This document shows, in pieces, positions 45,228 to 54,328 of a stretch of DNA of 64,000 nucleotides. Both the position numbers and the translations under genes were made by a program. Under the pieces are notes generated by a model. The model was not told the origin of the DNA, ran no database searches, and saw nothing but the letters and a program-made list of their open reading frames with translations. Position 1 is the first letter of the stretch. Each line of letters starts with the position of its first letter. This stretch comes from CAVZVZ01 sp963778895 (lineage in GTDB: Bacteria; Actinomycetota; Acidimicrobiia; Acidimicrobiales; Acidimicrobilacustridaceae): assembly GCA_963778895.1 (NCBI GenBank), contig CAVZVZ010000002.1:930001-994000 (forward strand). Direction: 5' to 3'.

Positions 45228-46352
45228 TCAGCGCAGGGTGTGGCGTTGGACCTTCCCGATGGCTGTCCTCGGTAGAGAGTCGACCAACATCAGCTCACGC
45301 GGCGCAGCGTATGGGTGCAGTCGTTCTCTCACCAACGTGCGCAACATCTCGAGCGTCGGTGGATCGCCGGCACGCGTCGGTACCACCAGTGCGACGACTC
45401 GCTGTCCCCACTCGGGATCATCGCGACCGATCACGGTCACTTCCGCGATGTCGGGATGCTCGAGTAGAACGCGCTCGACCGCGACAGGCCACACGTTCTC
45501 GCCGCCGGTGATGATCACGTCGTCGGCTCGACCGTGCACGATCAACGCCCCGTTCGCGTCCCACTCGCCCGCGTCTCGCGTCGCGAACCACCCCTCGGCG
45601 TCCTTGGGATCGCGACCATCCCTGTAAGCGCGTAACAGCATGGGTCCACGAACCTGGATCTCACCGTCGACGATCCGCAGCTCGGCCTCGGGCAATGCCT
45701 GCCCGTCGTAGCTCACCGCGCTCCCGGTCTCGGTCATGCCATAGCTCACGACGCAGTTGGCCGGCAGCTGGTCCGGAGGCGCCGCGCCGCCGACCACGAT
45801 CCGGCGGAACAGCGCGGGATCGAAACGGGTCAGAGCGGTCGGTACCACCGTTGTCAGGGTGGCACCACCATGTCGGGCGGCGTCCTCGACCGCGGCGGCG
45901 TCGAAGGAGGGAAGCACCTGCACGTCGACACCGGCCCAGAGCGCGCGGGTGACCACCGAAAGGCCGGCGACGTGCGCGAGCGGCAGACAACACAGCCAGC
46001 GGTCCCGGTCCGGGTCCACGCCCAACGCGGTGCTCGTGGCGCGCGCCGACGCTTCGACGGACGCGTGAGTGTGCACCACACCTTTGGGCTCACCCGTGCT
46101 GCCGCTCGTGGCCAGGACGAGCGCGTCACCCTCGTCGACCGGAACGCCACCGTCGAGCCGCACTTCGTCGCCGGTGGCGTCGATCAGGCTCCCGACGCCC
46201 ATCGATTCGAGCAGCCGAGCACGCGCCGGCGCCGCGAGCCGGACGTCGATGGGCAACGCCGCATCGCCGCGTTCCCACACCCGCTGCAGGATCTCGACGA
46301 AACGGAGGCCGCCACCGGTCTCTGAGGTGGAGGCGGCGATCGCAACGAGCAT
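45228..46352 (-). CDS. menE: o-succinylbenzoate-CoA ligase
   Basis: 374 residues from ATG 46352, short as in actinobacterial MenE. Adenylate-forming enzyme motifs: LVLATSGSTGEPKGVVHTHA (ATP loop), LPLAHVAGLSVVTRAL, VSYGMTETGSAV, GRADDVIITGGENVWP and the C-terminal Lys in LPRTAIGKVQRHTLR. It makes OSB-CoA for menaquinone. Identity as MenE rather than another acyl ligase rests on length and the flanking menA, menH, menD, menF and menG. The start is 24 bp from the divergent menA start. Confidence 0.88.
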   Translation of the reverse strand: MLVAIAASTSETGGGLRFVEILQRVWERGDAALPIDVRLAAPARARLLESMGVGSLIDATGDEVRLDGGVPVDEGDALVLATSGSTGEPKGVVHTHASVEASARATSTALGVDPDRDRWLCCLPLAHVAGLSVVTRALWAGVDVQVLPSFDAAAVEDAARHGGATLTTVVPTALTRFDPALFRRIVVGGAAPPDQLPANCVVSYGMTETGSAVSYDGQALPEAELRIVDGEIQVRGPMLLRAYRDGRDPKDAEGWFATRDAGEWDANGALIVHGRADDVIITGGENVWPVAVERVLLEHPDIAEVTVIGRDDPEWGQRVVALVVPTRAGDPPTLEMLRTLVRERLHPYAAPRELMLVDSLPRTAIGKVQRHTLR

Positions 46353-46376
46353 GTGCACCCCGACAGCGTAGGAGCC

Positions 46377-47276
46377 ATGCTTCCCCGCATGAACCGTTGG
46401 GTTGCCGGCGCTCGGCCGCGCACGTTGCCGGCCGCGATCGTCCCGGTGGTCGTCGGCACCGCCGCGGCCGCCAACGGCGACCTCGGCACCGGGCGTGGCC
46501 TCATCGGGTGGCGGTTCGCCGCCGCGCTGGTGGTCGCACTGGCCATTCAGGTCGGCACCAACTTCGCCAACGACTACTCCGACGGCGTTCGCGGCACGGA
46601 CTCCGAGGCGCGCGTCGGCCCGTTGCGGCTGGTGGGGTCGGGGTTGGCCACGCCGACGGCCGTGAAACGCGCCGCCGTACTCTCGTTCGCGGTCGCGGCG
46701 GTGGCCGGCCTGGCGCTGGCGGTGGCCGTCACGCCCTGGTTGATCGTGGTCGGCGCCCTTTCCTTCGCAGCGGGCTGGCTGTACACAGGTGGGCCCCGCC
46801 CGTACGGCTACTACGGCTTCGGCGAGCTGTTCGTGTTCGTGTTCTTCGGACTCGTGGCCACCGTGGGTTCCGCGTACGTGCAACAGGAACGGTTCACGTG
46901 GTTGCCCTTCGCCGCCGCCGTGCCCGTCGGCCTACTCGCCACGGCGCTGCTCGTGATCAACAACCTGCGCGACATCAACACCGACGCCGTCGCGGGCAAG
47001 CGCACGCTCGCCGTGCGCATCGGCGACTCGCGCACGCGGGGGTTCTACGTCGCGCTGATGGTGCTGCCCTTCGTCGTCACGCCCGTTGTCGCCGGTCTGA
47101 GCAACCGGCCCTTGGCCGCGTTGTCGCTCTTCACCATCCTGCTGGCGCGGCTACCCGTGCAGCATGTCCTCGAAGGAGCAAAGGGCCCGGCATTGATTCC
47201 CGTTCTGGGGGAGACGGGCCGCGTGCAGTTGGTGTTCGGGGTGCTGTTCGCCGCGGGCCTGTTCTTCGGTTCCTAG
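46377..47276 (+). CDS. menA: 1,4-dihydroxy-2-naphthoate polyprenyltransferase
   Basis: 299 residues from ATG 46377 (MLPRMNRWVAGARPRTLPAA). UbiA-fold membrane prenyltransferase with eight to nine helices. First Asp-rich motif NFANDYSDGVRGTD near residue 69; second region NNLRDINTDAVAGKRTLAVRIG near residue 195; GGPRPYGYYGFGELFVFVF between. These are MenA signatures. It joins the isoprenoid chain to DHNA. Divergent from menE; its stop meets the menH stop head-on, three bases apart. Confidence 0.93.
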   Translation: MLPRMNRWVAGARPRTLPAAIVPVVVGTAAAANGDLGTGRGLIGWRFAAALVVALAIQVGTNFANDYSDGVRGTDSEARVGPLRLVGSGLATPTAVKRAAVLSFAVAAVAGLALAVAVTPWLIVVGALSFAAGWLYTGGPRPYGYYGFGELFVFVFFGLVATVGSAYVQQERFTWLPFAAAVPVGLLATALLVINNLRDINTDAVAGKRTLAVRIGDSRTRGFYVALMVLPFVVTPVVAGLSNRPLAALSLFTILLARLPVQHVLEGAKGPALIPVLGETGRVQLVFGVLFAAGLFFGS

Positions 47277-47279
47277 CGA

Positions 47280-48039
47280 CTACCGCGGCGCTCGTAACCA
47301 CTCAGTGATCGCGGCAGCCGTTGCGTCGGGCTGTTCCAGTTGCGGCGCGTGCCCCGCCGCCGGCACCTCCACGAGCTCGGCGTTCAGCCCGATGGCCTCC
47401 TGCATCCTGCGGGCCAGTGCTCCGAACTTGTGATCGTTCGCGCCGACCACCAACAACGTCGGTGCCGTCAGCTCCGCCAAGCGGTCCCATAGCGGCTCCT
47501 GCGCGCCCGTGCCCGCGAGCCGCAGGCTGCCGGCGAGACCAGCAACCGTGTTCGTCTGCCGTTCCTCTCGGAACTGCGCCTCGAGTGGTAAGCCGGCGAA
47601 GATCGGTTGGGCCAGCCACTCGTCGAGGAAGGCCGACACGCCGATCGCCTCGAGCCGCTCGGCCAGACCTTCGTCGGCAACGCGCCGTTGCGCGCGCTCG
47701 CTCGTATCGGAGAGACCCGGCGAGGCACCGATGAGCACCAACCGCTCGACGAGATCAGGGCGGTCGAGCGCCAGGCGCAGCGTGTGGCGTCCGCCCATCG
47801 AATATCCGAGATAGCTCGCCGCGCCCCACGGCCTCGCCGACGAGCGCCGCGCCGTTCGCCACGTCCGCGGTGACCGCGGCCGATCCGCCGTGCCCCGGTG
47901 CGTCCACCAGCACGACCTCGAAGGACCGGGCCAATGTGTCGGCAAACGCGCCCCAGCACCTTCGGTTCTGGGTGAAGCCATGGACGAGACCGAGGCGGGC
48001 GCCTCGGCCGCGCACCTCTGTGTCCAGACGGGCGGCCAT
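47280..48039 (-). CDS. menH: alpha/beta hydrolase, probable SHCHC synthase (frameshifted)
   Basis: About 253 residues from ATG 48039. LGLVHGFTQNRRCWGAFAD (oxyanion hole), VVLVDAPGHGGS, then the nucleophile motif LGYSMGGRHTLRLAL, VVGANDHKF with the Asp, and AAGHAPQLEQP with the His. The GYSMGGR form and the men neighbourhood point to MenH, which makes SHCHC by pyruvate elimination. A general hydrolase remains possible. The frame steps +1 near 47825. It starts 18 bp from the divergent menD. Confidence 0.8.
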
Positions 48040-48057
48040 CGGGCGCAAACGTAGGCT

Positions 48058-49803
48058 GTGCCAGTGGACGACACCGACCTCCCGGTCACCGAAGCCGCGA
48101 CCTTCGCCGCAACCCTGGTGGACGAATGGGTGCGCTCCGGTGTCACCGACGCCGTCGTCGCCCCAGGATCGCGGTCCACGCCACTCGCCATGGCGCTCGC
48201 CGGCGACTCCCGCCTCCACGTGCACGTGCACCACGACGAGCGATCGGCTGCTTTCACCGCCCTGGGCATCGCTGCTGCGACCGGCCGACCCTGCGTCGTG
48301 CTGACCACCAGTGGCACCGCCGCGGCCGAGCTGCATCCTGCGGCCGTGGAGGCCGACCTCGGCCGTGTTCCCCTCGTGCTGTGCACCGCGGACCGGCCCC
48401 AGGAGCTCCGGGACGTGGGGGCGCCGCAGACCATCAGCCAGGCCGGCCTCTTCGGCTCGGCGGTGCGCTGGTCCTCCGATGTCGCGGCGCCCGACGAGCA
48501 CTCGCTGGCCGCGGCGCGGTCGCTGGCGTCACGTGCGGTGTGTGAAGCGTTCGGCCCACCCGCGGGACCAGTGCACCTGAACCTGGCCTTCCGGGACCCG
48601 CTCGTCGGTCGGGCGGGCCCCCTACCCGACGGTCGCACCGGTGGTGAGCCCTGGCACCGGCGCCTCGTCGCGCCCCGTCGCATTGCCCACGACGACGCGA
48701 TGCGCCTCGCCGCGACGTGCCGCGGTCGCCCCGGGGTGATCATCGCCGGCACCGGCATCCGTCACCCGGAGCACGTGTTGCTCCTCGCCCACACGCTCGG
48801 CTGGCCTGTGCTCGCCGACCCTCGCAGCGGTTGCCGCGTACCGGACCGCGCCGTCGTGGCGCAGTTCGACGCGGTGGTGCGATCCGGCGCCGTCGAACCG
48901 CCGGAGGTCGTCCTCCGTCTCGGCATGCCGCCCGCATCGAAGGAACTGGCGGCGTGGGTGACACGTGGCCACGGGGTCGAGCCTCCCGAGACCTGTGAGA
49001 TCGTGATCGATGAGGACGGCTGGTGGCTCGACCCCGCCCGCGAAGCGGCGTACGTGGTCGAAGCCGATCCGTCGATCGCGGCCCTCGAGTTGGCACCGCT
49101 GCTCGATGATCACCCGCATCCGACGGCGTGGCTCGATCGGTGGGCCGCCGCCGATGAGGCGGCCCGCGGGGCGATCGTCCAGGTGCTGGAGTCGGCGGCC
49201 ACGGTCACCGAACCCGCGATCGCCCGCGCCACCCTGGCGAGCCTGCCCGAAGCGGGCGCACTCGTCGTGGCGTCCTCGATGCCCGTTCGCGACGTCGAGT
49301 GGTTCACCGACCCTCGGGAGGGCGGTCGCGTGTTCGCCAACCGGGGTGCCAATGGCATCGACGGCGTGGTGTCCACGGCCGTCGGCGTCGCCCTGAACGG
49401 CGGCCCCACGCGCGCCTTGGTGGGTGACGTGGCGTTCCTTCACGACACCAACGGTCTGCTCGGAGCGGCCTCGCGCGACCTCGACCTCACCGTCGTCGTC
49501 GTCGACAACGACGGTGGCGGCATCTTCTCGTTCCTGCCTCAGGCATCCGCGTTATCCACTGCACGCTTCGAACAGCTCTTCGGCACCCCGCACGGCCTCG
49601 ACGTGGTCGCGGTCGCCGATGCGCATGGTGCGGTCGGCCATCGCGTGGAGGATCTGGCCGGCCTCGACACGTTGCTCGAGAAGTGCACCGGCCGCCGCGG
49701 GGTCGATGTGATCGCGATCTCGACGAACCGAGTGGCGAACGTCGCCATCCACGACGCCATCCACGAAGCCACTGCGGCCGCGGTCGCCGCGGCGTGGGGC
49801 TGA
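48058..49803 (+). CDS. menD: SEPHCHC synthase
   Basis: 581 residues, a full-length ThDP-dependent enzyme that joins isochorismate and 2-oxoglutarate. N-terminal VVAPGSRSTPLAMAL with the conserved VHHDERSAAFTALG whose Glu activates ThDP, TTSGTAAAELHPAAVEA, and the C-terminal ThDP-binding region GDVAFLHDTNGLLG followed by VVVDNDGGGIFSFLPQA. RVFANRGANGIDG is also typical of MenD. GTG 48058 or GTG 48064 may be the start. Convergent with menF. Confidence 0.95.
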   Translation: MPVDDTDLPVTEAATFAATLVDEWVRSGVTDAVVAPGSRSTPLAMALAGDSRLHVHVHHDERSAAFTALGIAAATGRPCVVLTTSGTAAAELHPAAVEADLGRVPLVLCTADRPQELRDVGAPQTISQAGLFGSAVRWSSDVAAPDEHSLAAARSLASRAVCEAFGPPAGPVHLNLAFRDPLVGRAGPLPDGRTGGEPWHRRLVAPRRIAHDDAMRLAATCRGRPGVIIAGTGIRHPEHVLLLAHTLGWPVLADPRSGCRVPDRAVVAQFDAVVRSGAVEPPEVVLRLGMPPASKELAAWVTRGHGVEPPETCEIVIDEDGWWLDPAREAAYVVEADPSIAALELAPLLDDHPHPTAWLDRWAAADEAARGAIVQVLESAATVTEPAIARATLASLPEAGALVVASSMPVRDVEWFTDPREGGRVFANRGANGIDGVVSTAVGVALNGGPTRALVGDVAFLHDTNGLLGAASRDLDLTVVVVDNDGGGIFSFLPQASALSTARFEQLFGTPHGLDVVAVADAHGAVGHRVEDLAGLDTLLEKCTGRRGVDVIAISTNRVANVAIHDAIHEATAAAVAAAWG

Positions 49804-49816
49804 GCGATCAGTACGG

Positions 49817-51037
49817 CTACGGCCGCACGATCGCACCGAGCAGCGCCTGCAACTTGGCGCGGGTCTCGGCCAGCTCGGCGGCCACATCGGAACCCGGCAA
49901 TACGCCGACACCGGCGAACAGCCGCGCCGACGCACCATCGACCTCGGCCGAACGGATGCCCACGGCCCAGGCCCCGTTGCCGGCGGCGTCCACCCATCCG
50001 ACCGGGCCGCCGTAACGACCCCGATCGAGGTGCTCGTAGTGATCGATCAGATCGAGAGCGATCGAACGAGGCGAGCCACCAACCGCGGGCGTGGGGTGGA
50101 GCGCGGTCATCAACTCGATGATCGACGCCGGGGGACTCGACAGGCGACCTTCGACCGACGTGGCCAGATGCTGCACGTTCGCCATGGCGACGATCGACGG
50201 CTCTGCCTCCTCGTCGAGGTAGGAGCACCAAGGCAACAAGGTGTCGTGCACCATGTCGATGGTCACCCGGTGCTCACGCTGATCCTTCGTGGACGCGATG
50301 AGCGATGCGGCCAGCCGCGCGTCGGTGCTCGGGTCGTCGCTGCGCGGTGCTGTCCCGGCCATCGGGTGGCACCGCACCACGTCACCGGCGCGGGCCACGA
50401 GCAGTTCGGGGCTCGCGCCGACGAACCCATCGACGGAGTACAACATGCACGAGGGGTAGGCGGCCCGCAGACGCTCGGCGATGGTGCGCCGCGACAACGC
50501 GACATCGGCTTCGACCAGAACCGCCCGGGCGAGCACCACCTTGTCCGCTTCACCGTCGCGCAACCGTTGGCGGGCCGCGACCAGATCGGCGCACCAGTCT
50601 TCGACCGACCGTTCGCTGACCACGCGAAACGTTGTCGGCTCATCGACTCGAGCGTCGTCGAGATCCGGCAGCCTCGGCGCGGTCGCGTCGGGCCGAACAG
50701 CGGTGATCCACCGTGTGCCGTCGTCCGCCCTTCCGACCAGCAACTCGGGTACCACGAGCACACCCGGCTCCGCCGGATCGAAGGGGAGCGCGCCGATTGC
50801 CACGGGCCCGCAGCCGGGTAGACCGACCTCGTCGTCGATCTCGATGCGGTCGAGGGCGTCGTGCACGGCCTTGGCCGCAGTGGAGGGATCCAAACGCGGA
50901 ACGTCGATGCGCAAGGCCTGGCCCCGTCCCGCGACTCCACCTTTGCCGCGGGTCCAGAGCACACCGTCGTCGCCGGCCAACGCCACCAGGTCCACGTCGG
51001 TGTCGAGCCGACGGGTGACGGCCTTCAGCCTGGTCAT
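49817..51037 (-). CDS. menF: isochorismate synthase
   Basis: 406 residues. Chorismate-binding fold: GEADKVVLARAVLVEADVAL with the catalytic Lys, VGASPELLVAR, CHPMAGTAPRS, KDQREHRVTIDMV and ALHPTPAVGGSPRSIALDLI, then GRYGGPVGWVDAAG. It converts chorismate to isochorismate, the entry step to menaquinone. In isolation EntC- or salicylate-type enzymes look similar, but the men context decides. ATG 51037 overlaps the menG stop by 4 bp. Confidence 0.92.
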   Translation of the reverse strand: MTRLKAVTRRLDTDVDLVALAGDDGVLWTRGKGGVAGRGQALRIDVPRLDPSTAAKAVHDALDRIEIDDEVGLPGCGPVAIGALPFDPAEPGVLVVPELLVGRADDGTRWITAVRPDATAPRLPDLDDARVDEPTTFRVVSERSVEDWCADLVAARQRLRDGEADKVVLARAVLVEADVALSRRTIAERLRAAYPSCMLYSVDGFVGASPELLVARAGDVVRCHPMAGTAPRSDDPSTDARLAASLIASTKDQREHRVTIDMVHDTLLPWCSYLDEEAEPSIVAMANVQHLATSVEGRLSSPPASIIELMTALHPTPAVGGSPRSIALDLIDHYEHLDRGRYGGPVGWVDAAGNGAWAVGIRSAEVDGASARLFAGVGVLPGSDVAAELAETRAKLQALLGAIVRP

Positions 51038-51759
51038 GAGGTGACCAGTGCGGCTCGTGTGCCGACGATCAGTTGGGCGATGCCGGCCGACAACGTGCGC
51101 CGCTCCACCGACTCGAACCCTACGGTCCGCAACATGTCGAGCATCGTGTCGGGAGGAGGCAAGTACGCCACGGACTTCGGCAGGTAGCGGTACGCGTTGC
51201 CGTCCGACAACAGGCCACCGACCCGCGGCACGACCTTGCCGAAGTACACGCCGTGGCCGAAACGGAGAAGGCGGGAACGGGGCTCAGCCACTTCGAGCAG
51301 CGCGACATGACCATGCGGACGCACGACGCGAGCCAGCTCGGTGAAGAAGGCGCCGAGATCGACGAAGTTCCGCAGCGCGAACCCACAGGTGACGCCGTCG
51401 ATGCTCCCGTCGGGCACGGGAAGGCGTAGCGCGTCGCCCTGCACGAGCGGCACGTGTGTACGAGCCTGCGACAGCATGCCGGACGAGAAATCGACCCCGA
51501 TCGGGCGCAGTGACGCGCGCTCGAGCTCGCGGCACAGATCACCCGTGCCGCACGCCAGGTCCAGCACCCGGCTGCCCATCGGCAACCGCAAGGCCCGCAC
51601 CGTCTGTCGACGCCACCCCACATCGAGCCGGAAGGTCATGATCCGGTTGACGAGGTCGTAGCGCGGCGCGATGCGATCGAACATCGCTTGCACCGCGACG
51701 GCCTTCTCGTCGCCCTCCGGCAGGTGTTCGGTATCGATCGGGGTGACGGTGTCGGTCAC
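51034..51759 (-). CDS. menG: demethylmenaquinone methyltransferase
   Basis: 241 residues of the UbiE/MenG family: VQAMFDRIAPRYDLVNRIMT at the N-terminus, SAM motif VLDLACGTGDLCRELE near residue 65, GVDFSSGML, DGVTCGFALRNFVDL and SDGNAYRYLPKSV near the end. It performs the last step of menaquinone synthesis. The same strand carries the acetyltransferase gene 31 bases upstream and menF overlapping downstream. Confidence 0.95.
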   Translation of the reverse strand: MTDTVTPIDTEHLPEGDEKAVAVQAMFDRIAPRYDLVNRIMTFRLDVGWRRQTVRALRLPMGSRVLDLACGTGDLCRELERASLRPIGVDFSSGMLSQARTHVPLVQGDALRLPVPDGSIDGVTCGFALRNFVDLGAFFTELARVVRPHGHVALLEVAEPRSRLLRFGHGVYFGKVVPRVGGLLSDGNAYRYLPKSVAYLPPPDTMLDMLRTVGFESVERRTLSAGIAQLIVGTRAALVTS

Positions 51760-51790
51760 GCTTTGCAGCGTACGGGGCCGGCGCCGAGAA

Positions 51791-53038
51791 CTAGAAGTCG
51801 CCAGACACGTCCGAGGTCCGAAAGGGGAACAGCACGTTCATCAGGTGGTGGTCGCGCAACACGAGCACGTCGTCGACCCGTTTGGCCAGATCAGTGGCTT
51901 TCCAGCGTCCGAACGCCAGCGCCGGGAACCAGTCGGGCGCCACGCCGATGCCGTCGACATCGGTCGGGTCCTCGACACCCGCAACCTTGCGTACGGCGGT
52001 GACGGCACCGCCTTCGTAGTCGAGGGCGATGCCGAACGTGTAGAGGGAGACCTCGACCGTGCCGCGTGCCTCGGCGAGGTCCGACGCCGCGAGCCGTCGC
52101 GACAGCACCGGTCGCAGCAGCTCGAGGAACGCGATCGGGTCGGGGATCCGCACGTAGTAGCCGAGCCCGTAGAGGAACGGGGAGCCGAGCACTCGCAGTT
52201 GGTCGGCGAAGATGGTGCCGGGGCTGTCGAAGCCGATCAACATGTTCTCGCCGGCGCGGTCCAAAGCGGCTCGGACGAGCGCGGTGACCGCGTCGTGTGA
52301 CCGTGCCACCGACGGCAACATGAAGGTTCGGCTCTCGTTGGGATGGTCGAAGACCCGTACCCATCCGGCGACGCCATCGCTGTCCTCGGCGACGAAGATG
52401 TCGGCCCAGTCGTTGTCCTCGCACATGCCGAGAACTCGACGCCACGCCCGTTCGTCTCGGACGACACGCAGGCCTTCGGTCGGCCGCTCCGCTTCCAGAC
52501 GCAGGATGGCGGCCAAGTCGTCCTGTGTCGCGCGGCGCACGACGAACGCTGGCGCCGTGACGGCCTTGACGTGGTCGCGGTCGAACAAGAAGAGCGACGC
52601 GTCCTCGAGCCCGTAGCCGTACCCGAATCGCCGGTAGAAGTACGGGATGCCGCCGATCATCTGCACGGCGATGCCGGCGTCGCGACAGTTGTCGTGGTGC
52701 CATTGCATCTGTGCGGCCACGAGGCCTCGGCGCTGATACGCGTTGTCGGTCGCCACGTACTCGATCTGCGCCGTCGTGAACTCGAGGCCATCGAACTGCA
52801 TGCGATGGTCGATGCGAGCGATGGCCGAGGCGATTCGCGTGCCGTCGGCGACGACGCTCCACGCTCGCAGGATCTCGGGATCCGAGAGGAAGGCTCGGAC
52901 GTCGGGGCCGTCCTGTTCGCCGAATGCGGCGACGTTCAAGGCCACGATGCCCTCGATGTCGTCCTCGTTCGCACCGCGGAGGACGAGTCCATCGGTCAGG
53001 GTCCGGGCGGGGGAGGTGGTCGTGTCGGCGCGCGGCAT
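51791..53038 (-). CDS. Eis-like two-domain GNAT acetyltransferase
   Basis: 415 residues from ATG 53038, the usual Eis length (about 400). First GNAT domain: LRGANEDDIEGIVALNVAAF, acetyl-CoA loop YQRRGLVAAQMQWHH near residue 105, FYRRFGYGYG typical of Eis. A second GNAT-like domain (VVRRATQDDLAAILRLEAER) and a sterol-carrier-like C-terminus (SLYTFGIALDYEGGAVTAVR) follow. Mycobacterial Eis acetylates aminoglycosides and a host phosphatase; the natural substrate here is unknown. Possibly co-transcribed with menG-menF. Confidence 0.82.
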   Translation of the reverse strand: MPRADTTTSPARTLTDGLVLRGANEDDIEGIVALNVAAFGEQDGPDVRAFLSDPEILRAWSVVADGTRIASAIARIDHRMQFDGLEFTTAQIEYVATDNAYQRRGLVAAQMQWHHDNCRDAGIAVQMIGGIPYFYRRFGYGYGLEDASLFLFDRDHVKAVTAPAFVVRRATQDDLAAILRLEAERPTEGLRVVRDERAWRRVLGMCEDNDWADIFVAEDSDGVAGWVRVFDHPNESRTFMLPSVARSHDAVTALVRAALDRAGENMLIGFDSPGTIFADQLRVLGSPFLYGLGYYVRIPDPIAFLELLRPVLSRRLAASDLAEARGTVEVSLYTFGIALDYEGGAVTAVRKVAGVEDPTDVDGIGVAPDWFPALAFGRWKATDLAKRVDDVLVLRDHHLMNVLFPFRTSDVSGDF

Positions 53039-53125
53039 GCGCCCAGCCTGGCATCCGACCCGCTCGGGCGCGAAGACCGATCCGGGCGAGGGGGGTGCTG
53101 GGCCCGAGCCGCCTACCCTGGTGCC

Positions 53126-54295
53126 GTGGCTGTCCCCGCACCGGCGCAGAAGCGCTCGCACTTCTCTCTCGGTGGCATTCCGGTCCGGGTCGAGCCCGCG
53201 TTCTTCATCATCATCGCCATCCTCGGCTACAACCCGTACCGCCCGAGCGTGCCCGGGGTGCTCTGGTGGGTGGCCATCGCCTTCGTCTCGATCCTCGTCC
53301 ACGAGCTCGGCCACGCGATTGCATTCCGGCTCTACGGTGTGCGCCCGTCGATCACCCTGCACGGTATGGGCGGGCTCACCTCGGGATCGGGGGAGCTGAC
53401 ACCTATGCACCACATCGTGGTGAGCCTGGCCGGCCCGTTGTCGGCGTTGGTGCTGCTCGGTATTCCTTCGTGGCTGCTGGCCCAATCGGGCACGATCACG
53501 TCGATCGAGGGTCGGGACGCGGTGACGGCCGCGGTGTGGATCAACATCGGCTGGTCGCTGCTGAACCTGCTGCCGATCCTGCCGCTCGACGGGGGTCAGG
53601 TGTTCGCCGCCGGCGTCGAGATGGCCAACAAGGGCAGGTCGACGAAACTGCCCGAGTACGTATCCATCGGTGTGGCCGCGGCGCTTGCGGTTTTCGCCCT
53701 GTACTACGGCGTGTTCTTCGGCGCCTTGATCGCCGTCATGTTCATCGGGATCAACGTGTCGACCTTGTCGAGGGCCAAACGGGTGGATCTCGGCGCAGAG
53801 TTGCAGGAGGCGCACCGACTGCTGTTGGCGCACCGACCCGCCGACGCCGAGCGCATCGCGAACGCTGTCCTGGCCAAGCGGCCGTCGGGCGACGTGTTGC
53901 GGTGGGCGAGCGAGCTGCTGGCGTGGAGCCGGCTGTGGCAGGGCGACCTCACCGGTGCGGAGCAGGCGGTGCAGCGCTACATCCATGCCGGCCAACCAAG
54001 TGCCTCGTTCCGGGCGGCCCAGGCGCTGGCTGCGGGCCGTTTCAACGAGGGTGTGACCCTGTTGGCCTGGGCGCTGGTGAACGAGCCGGCGGGGCCGGCC
54101 AAGAGTCTGGCGGCGGTGGCCGCGGCCGGTTCGGGCCAATCCATGGCGGTGGCCAACGAACTGCGCCTGCTCGGCACGCCGGGCGCACAGAGTCTGCGGT
54201 TGTTCTCACAGCTGCTCGGTTATGCCGGCTACCACGCCGACGCCGAGGCCGTCGGCCGCACGCTCGGCCCCCAGCAGTCCCCCGACTGGAACTAG
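53126..54295 (+). CDS. site-2 protease family (M50) membrane metalloprotease with helical tail
   Basis: 389 residues from GTG 53126. Zinc site VHELGHAIAF near residue 57 on a membrane helix, and the third ligand in LLPILPLDGGQVFAAG near residue 150; about six hydrophobic helices in the first 220 residues. The last ~170 residues (LQEAHRLLLAHRPADAERIA, WSRLWQGDLTGAEQAVQRYI) look like TPR/SEL1-type helical pairs. Site-2 proteases cut proteins within the membrane, often anti-sigma factors. No partner is apparent. Divergent from the Eis-like gene, 87 bp apart. Confidence 0.85.
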   Translation: MAVPAPAQKRSHFSLGGIPVRVEPAFFIIIAILGYNPYRPSVPGVLWWVAIAFVSILVHELGHAIAFRLYGVRPSITLHGMGGLTSGSGELTPMHHIVVSLAGPLSALVLLGIPSWLLAQSGTITSIEGRDAVTAAVWINIGWSLLNLLPILPLDGGQVFAAGVEMANKGRSTKLPEYVSIGVAAALAVFALYYGVFFGALIAVMFIGINVSTLSRAKRVDLGAELQEAHRLLLAHRPADAERIANAVLAKRPSGDVLRWASELLAWSRLWQGDLTGAEQAVQRYIHAGQPSASFRAAQALAAGRFNEGVTLLAWALVNEPAGPAKSLAAVAAAGSGQSMAVANELRLLGTPGAQSLRLFSQLLGYAGYHADAEAVGRTLGPQQSPDWN

Positions 54296-54328
54296 ACCGC
54301 TTGGTCAAGTTGGGGTTGACTGGTCGGC

